Assembly: GCF_003955735.1 (NCBI RefSeq)
Contig: NZ_CP034464.1
Location: 3,906,001-3,970,000 of the forward strand
Length of the DNA: 64,000 nt
Direction: 5' to 3'
Source of the DNA: Undibacterium parvum
GTDB lineage: Bacteria; Pseudomonadota; Gammaproteobacteria; Burkholderiales; Burkholderiaceae_D
In this document: positions 1 through 5,516 of the stretch, piece by piece
How positions within the stretch are numbered: the stretch's first letter is position 1
Layout: every line of letters begins with the position of its first letter
Translations under genes and position numbers: made by a program
The notes under the pieces: generated by a model
What the model was told of the DNA's origin: nothing
The model's input: the letters and a program-made list of their open reading frames with translations, nothing else
The model's database searches: none

Positions 1-501
1 GCGCCGCTGTATAGCCTAGCGAACAATCTGGAAGGTTTTATGTGGGCTAGATTGACTAAAGAATCCTTTCCTGGACCGGACGCAATCATTCAACTGAACG
101 ATCAAAGTCAAATTGCCATCCAAATTACCACTGCCGGTGAAACCCAGAAGACAGCACTTCAGCGAGAGGTTCTCAGCCGAGGCGAGTCTATTTTCCGAAA
201 TCAAGATGCCCTCAGAATCCTTCCTTCAAAGAAAATCTTAATGAGTGGCAGAGCTTTGACTACAAAGAAGGCGAACACGGAAGAAATGATAGAGGAGGTT
301 AAGACTGCAATTAAAAGAAAAATCTCGGCTTACCGCAATGGAACTCAATGTCTCCTCATCCTTATTTGTCAGCAATCAATAACAATGGAATTTGACTGGA
401 AATCTCAGCTTAGAGCTGCGCTCTTAAATATAACTTTCGCTCCATATTTAGAGGTGTACGTTACGAACACTGACACTTGTACTCGGTGCGCAGGTGTGTA
501 A
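1..501 (+). CDS. Hypothetical protein, 5' end outside window
   Basis: I do not recognise this protein. The reading frame is open to the first base of the window, so the true start is probably to the left; the first internal ATG is at 40. The visible part is soluble, mixed alpha/beta, with no signal peptide or membrane segment. It holds a hydrophobic strand-like pattern (DAIIQLNDQSQIAIQIT) that could be a nuclease-like core, but no catalytic set is convincing. The C-terminus has a Cys pair (TCTRC). The stop overlaps the start of the next gene by one base (TAATG at 499-503), so the two are very likely co-translated. It sits in the accessory region, so a cargo or defence role is possible but unproven. 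Confidence 0.6.
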   Translation, partial: APLYSLANNLEGFMWARLTKESFPGPDAIIQLNDQSQIAIQITTAGETQKTALQREVLSRGESIFRNQDALRILPSKKILMSGRALTTKKANTEEMIEEVKTAIKRKISAYRNGTQCLLILICQQSITMEFDWKSQLRAALLNITFAPYLEVYVTNTDTCTRCAGV

Positions 502-1208
502 TGCAGCGTAACTCAGCGGAGACAGCCCGCAGACACGAAGCAAAAATTGACTATGGCAGCCCAATTTTAAAAAATTTTCCTAAGTTCACGGCGGTGCTTC
601 GTGAGCGTGATTTAGATATAAATAGAACATTGGCTGCCGATTTAATGAAATATGACTCCGAAGCTTCTGTGGTAACTCGTTTGAATAGAATCGTTCGTCA
701 TGCAAAGGAGCGTTTACCGATAGATAACGGTGACCGTAAAACAAACAAACCCAGAGTTTTAAACAAGATCGAAGAACTAAACGCTAAGTTGATCGAGTGC
801 AAACAATTAATGGAATATCTATCGCATGATGATTTGCCGACAGGTGGCGAGTTATCTAAGGCATTTGAATTAGAATTTCGTGTGGTTGTGCCCGACGTTG
901 GTCTAAACAGTTTTGGTTTTGACGCCGCATACGAGCACCTCTGTGGCCTCGTTCGCGGTGTGCAAAATGCGCAAGAGCACATCAAAACTAACCTTCCTTT
1001 TGCATGGGAAAAAACCGCTTTGTCTGGTACCGCGTTGGAGGTTTGCACGCTACTGCTCCAGTTCGATCAAAAACCGACCGCATACCTGCAAGGTTTGGCC
1101 GTAGGCTTACTTGGCGCATGCTATGAAGCTGCCGGTGGTGCCTTAAGTGCTGCCACCTATAAAAATGCGATTCAAGAAGCCTTAACACAGTTAAAAACAA
1201 AAAAATAA
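501..1208 (+). CDS. Hypothetical protein, coupled to upstream gene
   Basis: A 235-aa soluble protein of unknown function. ATG 501 is preferred over an upstream in-frame TTG at 477 because it overlaps the stop of the preceding gene as TAATG, a standard translational-coupling arrangement. The N-terminal half is basic and charged (RRHEAKIDYG, RLNRIVRHAKERL). The middle has a helical stretch (NKIEELNAKLIECKQLMEYL) compatible with a coiled coil. The C-terminal third is Ala/Gly/Leu-rich and probably helical. No enzyme motif is seen. With the preceding gene it may form a two-component cargo module of the island. A weak AT-rich hairpin (1210-1232, CTATTTTG/CAAAATAG) follows the stop. Confidence 0.7.
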   Translation: MQRNSAETARRHEAKIDYGSPILKNFPKFTAVLRERDLDINRTLAADLMKYDSEASVVTRLNRIVRHAKERLPIDNGDRKTNKPRVLNKIEELNAKLIECKQLMEYLSHDDLPTGGELSKAFELEFRVVVPDVGLNSFGFDAAYEHLCGLVRGVQNAQEHIKTNLPFAWEKTALSGTALEVCTLLLQFDQKPTAYLQGLAVGLLGACYEAAGGALSAATYKNAIQEALTQLKTKK

Positions 1209-1278
1209 GCTATTTTGTTTTATTCAAAATAGGTAAGCATTTTGGCTTATCTTTAAATCGCTAAAATTCCCATAATTC

Positions 1279-1328
1279 CACCTGTTCCCGCCCAATACCG
1301 GACGGCACTCTTCTCAACCTAACAGGTG
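1279..1328 (+). promoter_or_regulatory. Inverted repeat over the ribosome site of the split alpA gene
   Basis: CACCTGTT (1279-1286) and AACAGGTG (1321-1328) are perfect 8-bp complements 34 bases apart. The right arm contains the AGGTG that would be the Shine-Dalgarno of the original alpA ATG at 1334. In the transcript this could hide the ribosome site, or the DNA could be an operator. The pairing is seen directly; the function is inference. Confidence 0.3.
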
Positions 1329-1333
1329 CGAAT

Positions 1334-1347
1334 ATGACGAATCAAAA
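1334..1347 (+). pseudogene. 5' fragment of AlpA-type regulator cut off by IS66
   Basis: ATG ACG AAT CAA AA: the first four codons plus two bases of an AlpA-family gene, with AGGTG seven bases upstream of the ATG. The frame resumes exactly at 3835 after the IS66 element. Joining the two at the duplicated octamer AATCAAAA gives an uninterrupted reading frame beginning MTNQKTSPARLL. Confidence 0.85.
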
Positions 1348-1372
1348 GTAAGCGTCCAACAGATCCGTCTAG
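1340..1372. repeat. Target duplication plus left terminal inverted repeat of IS66
   Basis: AATCAAAA (1340-1347) is the 8-bp target duplication, repeated at 3835-3842. The left inverted repeat starts at 1348 with GTAAGCGTCCAAC. It matches the right end (3834 to 3810, read inward) at 20 of 25 positions, including the first 13. Confidence 0.92.
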
Positions 1373-1391
1373 CATTTATTCCTAAAGCGCA

Positions 1392-2957
1392 TTAACAAGG
1401 CAGCGGTAGCAGTTCATCAATCCGGCTGTTTGGATGCGTCGGTAATTTTTCGAGTGTGCCTTTAAGCCATGCCAAAGGTTCTATGCCATTGGCTTTCGCG
1501 GTGGCGAGCAGGCTTTGAATGGCGGCAGCTTGTCGGCCTGCTCGTTCAGAACCGGCGAAGAGCCAGTTCTTTTTGCCAATGGCAATAGGGCGAATGGCGT
1601 TTTCAATCGGATTATTGTCGATTGGCAGATGACCGCTATTGGCGTAGCGTTCAATCGCGCTCCAGCGTTTGAGGCTGTAGTCGATGGCTTTGGCGAGACT
1701 GCTGCCATCGGCGCTCTGTTGGCGTGTGTGAATCAGCCAGGCATGCATCGCTTTGAGTTCTGGCAGCGCCTGTGTAGCACGTCGTTGTTGTCGTTGTTCG
1801 ATACTGTCGCCTTTACCCTCGGCCTCAATGTGATACAGCTTTGCAATGCGTGTAAGTGCCTCATTGGCAATCGGATGCCCATTGGCGGCGTGCAGGTCGA
1901 AGAATTTGCGACGGGCGTGCGCCAGGCAGGCCAGTTCGGTGATGCCCAGCGCGAACAGGGCTTTGTAGCCGGCATAATCATCCACCATAAGATGGCCTTG
2001 CCAATGCCGCAGAAACGCGCGCGCATGACTGCCACTGCGTCCGGTTTGGAAATCGAACACGATGATGGCAGGCTGGTCTTCTAAGGCATTGCTGCGATAT
2101 GCCCATAGATAGGCACGCTTGGTCTTACCATTGCCGGGGTCGAGCAGCGGCACCGGGGTTTCGTCGGCATGCAGCACTCGTCCTTGCTTGAGTATTTCTG
2201 CCAACCGGTCACTGAGCGGTTGCAGGGCGACGCCAATACGTCCTACCCACTCGGCCAGTGTGGAGCGGGCAATGCCAACACCGTGTCGACTGCTGATTTG
2301 CTCAATCCGATACAGTGGTAAGTGATCGAGATATTTTTGAATTACCACCCATGCCAATAATCCTGGTGCCGCCAGACTACGATCGATCACTGCCGGGGGA
2401 ATGGCTGCTGCGGTGACTGTCTCACAAGCGCGACAGGCGTATTGAGGGCGAATATGCCGATGCACAAAGAAGCGTGCTGGTTCGACGTCGAGTTGTTCAC
2501 TGATGTCTTCACCGATCTTGATCAGGTCTTTGCCGCATTGAGCGCAGGTGCAGCTTTCTGGCTCATGACGATGTTCAATGCGCGGCAGTTCCGCTGGCAG
2601 TGGCCTACGTCCGGTAGGGCTTGGCTTACGTGGTGTTGTCGCTGAAGATAATTGGGCAAGCTCGGCCTGCATCGCAGCCAGGTCGCTTTGTTCGCACTCT
2701 AAAAACAGGTCGCGTTGTTGTACCGTAAACGCTTCGGCTTTTGCGCTGAATTTGAGACGTTTGTGATACGCCAGTTCTAAAGTCAAGGCTTGAATTTTGC
2801 ATTCTTTGACGTGAAGATCGTGCTCCTTGCGACGTAATTGATCCTGCAAAGCAGCCTTCTCCGCCTGTGCCAGTCCGGCCCCATTCAACTGCGCCATCAC
2901 CCATTGAGTCAGTGCGGGGTCAGCGTTGAATTGGGCGAGTTTGGTGGCGATATCCAT
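1392..2957 (-). CDS. tnpC: IS66 family transposase TnpC
   Basis: 521-aa DDE transposase, full length for the family. Order seen: N-terminal coiled coil and leucine-zipper-like region (about residues 20-100), a zinc-finger-like region with CTCAQCGKDL and CRAC (about 135-185), then the catalytic core with the first Asp in HADETPVPLL, the second in MVDDYAGYK and the Glu in NNPIENAIRP. The C-terminus IDELLPL is typical of IS66. It cuts and joins the element ends with the help of TnpA and TnpB. It is the last gene of the element, about 50 bp after tnpB. Confidence 0.96.
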   Translation of the reverse strand: MDIATKLAQFNADPALTQWVMAQLNGAGLAQAEKAALQDQLRRKEHDLHVKECKIQALTLELAYHKRLKFSAKAEAFTVQQRDLFLECEQSDLAAMQAELAQLSSATTPRKPSPTGRRPLPAELPRIEHRHEPESCTCAQCGKDLIKIGEDISEQLDVEPARFFVHRHIRPQYACRACETVTAAAIPPAVIDRSLAAPGLLAWVVIQKYLDHLPLYRIEQISSRHGVGIARSTLAEWVGRIGVALQPLSDRLAEILKQGRVLHADETPVPLLDPGNGKTKRAYLWAYRSNALEDQPAIIVFDFQTGRSGSHARAFLRHWQGHLMVDDYAGYKALFALGITELACLAHARRKFFDLHAANGHPIANEALTRIAKLYHIEAEGKGDSIEQRQQRRATQALPELKAMHAWLIHTRQQSADGSSLAKAIDYSLKRWSAIERYANSGHLPIDNNPIENAIRPIAIGKKNWLFAGSERAGRQAAAIQSLLATAKANGIEPLAWLKGTLEKLPTHPNSRIDELLPLPC

Positions 2958-3010
2958 GCACGAAAGTATACCTCGCCCGACCGAAAGTTAACAGGGGGAG
3001 GCATCCCTTT

Positions 3011-3358
3011 TTATACGCGCCAATTCGATTGTGGCGGCGCGTTAAGTCGGGGCCAGTCAACGCCCGTGGTGAGCCATTGCCATTCTTCGTTCGACAAGAC
3101 ACACGCCGCATCATGGCTCTGCGGCCAGACGAAGCGACCTTTGTGCAAGCGTCGCATACATAACCAAACACCGGTGCCATCCCAGATCAATAGCTTGATG
3201 CGGGTGCTATTCTTGTTACGAAATGCATAGGCACTGCCATCGCAAGGTGGCTTACCCAAACTTTCTTGTACATGCAGGGAAAGTCCGTCAACACCGCTGC
3301 GCATATCGATCGGTTCGACAGCGAGATACACCTGTGCCGGAGTCAGTGGCAGGCTCAT
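3011..3358 (-). CDS. tnpB: IS66 accessory protein TnpB
   Basis: 115 aa, the usual size of the IS66 Orf2 protein. It carries the family signature around AVEPIDMRSGVDGL and FRNKNSTRIKLLIWDGTGVWL. It is required with TnpA and TnpC for IS66 transposition, though its biochemical role is unclear. Its ATG overlaps the stop of tnpA by four bases, giving translational coupling. Confidence 0.95.
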   Translation of the reverse strand: MSLPLTPAQVYLAVEPIDMRSGVDGLSLHVQESLGKPPCDGSAYAFRNKNSTRIKLLIWDGTGVWLCMRRLHKGRFVWPQSHDAACVLSNEEWQWLTTGVDWPRLNAPPQSNWRV

Positions 3359-3756
3359 GGTAGTTGCCGCAGCAATTGCGCCAACACGGGTAAGTCAACA
3401 TGGTTAGAAATAGTCACCTGCCAACCGGCCGGGCTGCACAAGACAATCTCGGGAAGTGATGCCCTGATCGACACCGGCACCAACTTGCAAGGCTTCATGG
3501 CTGGCCGCGGCGATGTCGATGCGATTGTCGTGAGGGAGGTGTGCTTAGCTTGAGAAACTACTGGCGATTTTACAGCGGGTGTGGCAAGTGTGACACTCTG
3601 ATCAATAACGATGGAAGCGAGGCGTTTGCGCCAGGTATAAAACGTTGAATAGCCGATGGCTTCACGTCGACAATACGCGCTCAGTGATAAGCCGCTCTCA
3701 GCCCAGTGCTGCTGATGCTTAGTCCAAAACGCCACTTTGAGAGGATTGAAATTCAT
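3355..3756 (-). CDS. tnpA: IS66 accessory protein TnpA (HTH)
   Basis: 133 aa. The N-terminus resembles an HTH_Tnp_1 domain (WAESGLSLSAYCRREAIGYSTFYTWRKRL, about residues 17-45), as in other IS66 first-position proteins. It probably binds the element ends. It is the first gene of the tnpA-tnpB-tnpC operon, with its start about 80 bp inside the terminal repeat. Confidence 0.93.
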   Translation of the reverse strand: MNFNPLKVAFWTKHQQHWAESGLSLSAYCRREAIGYSTFYTWRKRLASIVIDQSVTLATPAVKSPVVSQAKHTSLTTIASTSPRPAMKPCKLVPVSIRASLPEIVLCSPAGWQVTISNHVDLPVLAQLLRQLP

Positions 3757-3809
3757 GCTAACTCCAGATCATTGAAAGAGTCGAGTGTCACTTATATCGT
3801 TATCGATTT

Positions 3810-3842
3810 CCAGATGGTTGCGTTGGACGCTTACAATCAAAA
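3810..3842. repeat. Right terminal inverted repeat of IS66 plus target duplication
   Basis: The right inverted repeat ends at 3834 (GTTGGACGCTTAC on the + strand), followed by the second copy of the target octamer AATCAAAA (3835-3842). The terminal repeat contains an in-frame ATG at 3814 that opens into the alpA frame. Confidence 0.92.
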
Positions 3843-4035
3843 AACATCACCCGCAAGACTCTTACGGCTCCCCAGCGTACTCGACAGAGTCCCATTCTCG
3901 AAAACGGAAATTTACCGGCGTGTACGCGCTGGCGAATTCCCTAAGCCTATCACTATCGGCATTCGCGCCGTGGCATGGCTAGAGTCAGACATCGACCAAT
4001 ACATTCAAAAGCTGACGACAGGTGCAGCCCAATGA
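3814..4035 (+). CDS. AlpA-family regulator, N-terminus replaced by IS66-derived residues
   Basis: AlpA proteins are small MerR-like winged-helix activators of satellite and prophage genes. The body carries the family hallmarks: LRLPSVLDRVPFSKTEIYRRVRAGEFPKP (HTH) followed by AVAWLESDIDQYI. The native start (1334) is separated from the body by IS66. Reading through the inverted repeat, the frame now begins at ATG 3814 as MVALDAYNQKTSP instead of MTNQKTSP, so the domain itself is intact. No good Shine-Dalgarno precedes 3814, so expression is doubtful. The frame is open back to 3706. It overlaps the next gene by ATGA and heads the operon leading to the replicase. Confidence 0.85.
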   Translation: MVALDAYNQKTSPARLLRLPSVLDRVPFSKTEIYRRVRAGEFPKPITIGIRAVAWLESDIDQYIQKLTTGAAQ

Positions 4036-4313
4036 ATGCCATCAAAGAAAATGCAAACAAGATGATTGCCCTGACTGATCGGCAAGCGGGCTGCTCAGTG
4101 TCTGCACTTACGGCACCTTCAGCGGCAATTAGCAATCAAGATTTACTCCAACACGCATCACACCTGCATCAGCAATTGGCCGTGAGCCAAGTCCCTGATT
4201 CTGGAATCGCATTTCCGCACCAAGGGAAAACATTCTTCTTTAAGGTGCGAGATCGCAAGCTGGCGGTGATTGATGAACAGGGTTATTTGGTGATCGAAGG
4301 GGGCGCGCAATGA
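4032..4313 (+). CDS. Hypothetical small satellite protein
   Basis: 93 aa, unknown function. ATG 4032 is chosen because it overlaps the stop of the AlpA gene as ATGA. The N-terminal half is polar and low in structure; the C-terminal half (FFFKVRDRKLAVIDEQGYLVIEGG) looks like a small beta-sheet unit. Part of a chain of four-base overlapping genes typical of P4-like element early operons. Confidence 0.75.
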   Translation: MNAIKENANKMIALTDRQAGCSVSALTAPSAAISNQDLLQHASHLHQQLAVSQVPDSGIAFPHQGKTFFFKVRDRKLAVIDEQGYLVIEGGAQ

Positions 4314-4636
4314 ACCGTACACACTACCAAGAGCCAAACATCAAGCAATACATCGAAGCACAGACAGGCTACTTTCTATTGAAAGCGTACTTAGAAGAAG
4401 ACGGAAAAATGCACGTGCATAAACGCTGCATTATCGCGTGGGGGCTCGAAGAATCACAAGGATGTACCAGCACTATTCCTGTGACCTTGGAAGGCATGGT
4501 GCTTGATAATCTGCCCGTTTTATTACCATGCGGGTTTATTGAAGTTCCTCATGATTGCGACTGGGATAATCTTGATGAATGGCTGGCGTTTGAAAAACGG
4601 AAGGCCATGGAAACACAAGGGAGAAACGCAAAATGA
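4310..4636 (+). CDS. Hypothetical small satellite protein
   Basis: 108 aa, unknown function. The start overlaps the previous stop as ATGA. Acidic, soluble, no membrane segment or signal peptide; contains aromatic and acidic stretches (YFLLKAYLEEDGKMHVHKR, PHDCDWDNLDEWLAFEKRK). Position between alpA and the replicase suggests an early function of the element. Confidence 0.75.
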   Translation: MNRTHYQEPNIKQYIEAQTGYFLLKAYLEEDGKMHVHKRCIIAWGLEESQGCTSTIPVTLEGMVLDNLPVLLPCGFIEVPHDCDWDNLDEWLAFEKRKAMETQGRNAK

Positions 4637-4923
4637 CAGCGTCACTTGCAATTCGACCGGACAAGGTTTACTCTTCGTTTGTCACTGAAAAAGAAGTGAT
4701 CGAGTATGAGAGCTCGAAATGTACAAGGCGAACAAGCCGCCCTGCGGCTATTATTTTGTTCGTGTATACCCTTGTTGCGCCTTCAATGGACGGCAGTGGT
4801 AGGGACGCCGCAAGGCGTGCCGGTTGCCTTGTACGCCGGTCTCTCAACCCTGCCATTTGCCGTCCCCCCTATTTGAGAGTAGGGAACGGTTTAACCGTAC
4901 AAGGAGCATCACATCATGGCTAG
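4633..4923 (+). CDS. Doubtful Icd-like reading frame across the antisense-RNA locus
   Basis: A 96-aa frame whose ATG overlaps the previous stop. The first 40 residues could be genuine. The rest reads through the structured RNA region at about 4795-4900, giving a low-complexity Arg/Pro/Cys stretch (SGRDAARRAGCLVRR). Similar frames in other phages are labelled host cell division inhibitor Icd-like, because icd of phage P1 overlaps the C4 region. It also runs eight bases into the next gene. I consider the RNA the more likely functional unit. Confidence 0.4.
   Translation: MTASLAIRPDKVYSSFVTEKEVIEYESSKCTRRTSRPAAIILFVYTLVAPSMDGSGRDAARRAGCLVRRSLNPAICRPPYLRVGNGLTVQGASHHG
4795..4890 (+). ncRNA. Candidate P4-CI / P1-C4-type antisense immunity RNA
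   Basis: Three copies of one word are arranged as in the P4 immunity region. GTACAAGGC lies upstream at 4721-4729 (seqA-like). Its complement GCCTTGTACG is at 4826-4835 (seqB-like). CGTACAAGG recurs downstream at 4896-4904 (seqC-like), forming the Shine-Dalgarno of the gene starting at 4916. Around seqB are the hairpin ACGCC-GCAA-GGCGT (4805-4818) and a longer stem CTCTCAA (4840-4846)/TTGAGAG (4873-4879). In P4 and P1 such RNAs pair with the leader to block expression of downstream lytic or replication genes. RNA ends are estimates. Confidence 0.6.
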
Positions 4924-5155
4924 CACTACCCACGCCCCAAACACGCCCCCAGCAATAAATCTTACTATCCTTTGGCAACCCTACGTCAGCGTATGCGTTG
5001 GATATAACGAAGAAGGCGGCTTCACTATCGGCGTTTCACGCAATGGCGAACCGATGGAATCAAAAGAAGATGCCTTCAAATTTGCCAACCAAATGATGGA
5101 GCAAATTCCCGAAGCCGTTTTTGCCAGCGTGCGCCGTGTGGAGGTGCTGAAATGA
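4916..5155 (+). CDS. Hypothetical protein, probable antisense-RNA target (kil-position gene)
   Basis: 79 aa with a strong ribosome site (AAGGAG, 10 bases upstream). That site is complementary over nine bases to the candidate immunity RNA, so translation or transcription of this gene is the likely control point, as for kil in P4. The protein is a small soluble alpha/beta unit (NLTILWQPYVSVCVGYNEEGGFTIG then a helix ending in ASVRRVEVLK). No named family is recognised. The stop overlaps the next start (ATGA). Confidence 0.75.
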   Translation: MASTTHAPNTPPAINLTILWQPYVSVCVGYNEEGGFTIGVSRNGEPMESKEDAFKFANQMMEQIPEAVFASVRRVEVLK

Positions 5156-5505
5156 TCGCCACCTTGCCTAACTTATCCGGTGCGCACCTGCCACCTGTTG
5201 CGCTCTCTATCGATGCCCGTTATCAGTTCGCGGTCAATTGCGGCGCGCAATCGGCTATGGTCTTTTTTGAGGAGGATCAGGCCATTACTCTGCATGTGCA
5301 TTTGCCTGCTTCTTTGGCCTATTTTATGCGCCAGTCTCGCTTAGGTGCTGAGGCTTTGGGGATTGATTTCTCAGAGACCGCCAAAGAATGCAGTAATGCC
5401 TTTGTCGCCGGTTATCTGGGACGCATACAGCAAGAACTTCGACTGATGCGACCAAGCCAGCAGCAAGCAACTAGCTATTCGTTCAATCGTAACGCCGTAC
5501 ATTAA
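5152..5505 (+). CDS. Hypothetical satellite protein
   Basis: 117 aa, unknown. ATGA overlap with the preceding gene and 11 bp before the primase gene, so it belongs to the replication operon. Soluble, with a beta-rich first half (YQFAVNCGAQSAMVFFEEDQAITLHVHL) and a helical second half (GRIQQELRLMRP). Confidence 0.75.
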   Translation: MIATLPNLSGAHLPPVALSIDARYQFAVNCGAQSAMVFFEEDQAITLHVHLPASLAYFMRQSRLGAEALGIDFSETAKECSNAFVAGYLGRIQQELRLMRPSQQQATSYSFNRNAVH

Positions 5506-5516
5506 AAGGGGCGCAC

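Larger units (their letters stand above)
1348..3834 (-). mobile_element. Complete IS66-family insertion sequence
   Basis: 2,487 bp bounded by imperfect inverted repeats beginning GTAAGCGTCCAAC and flanked by a perfect 8-bp duplication (AATCAAAA). Both the length and the 8-bp duplication are standard for the IS66 family. It carries the three expected genes tnpA, tnpB and tnpC, all intact and all on the minus strand. The perfect duplication and open genes suggest a recent, probably still competent insertion. The target was the start of the alpA-like gene of the surrounding element. Confidence 0.96.

Noticed and set aside
1515-2084. 189-aa frame antisense to tnpC
   Set aside because: Shadow of the IS66 transposase; composition is the mirror of a real gene and there is no independent signal.
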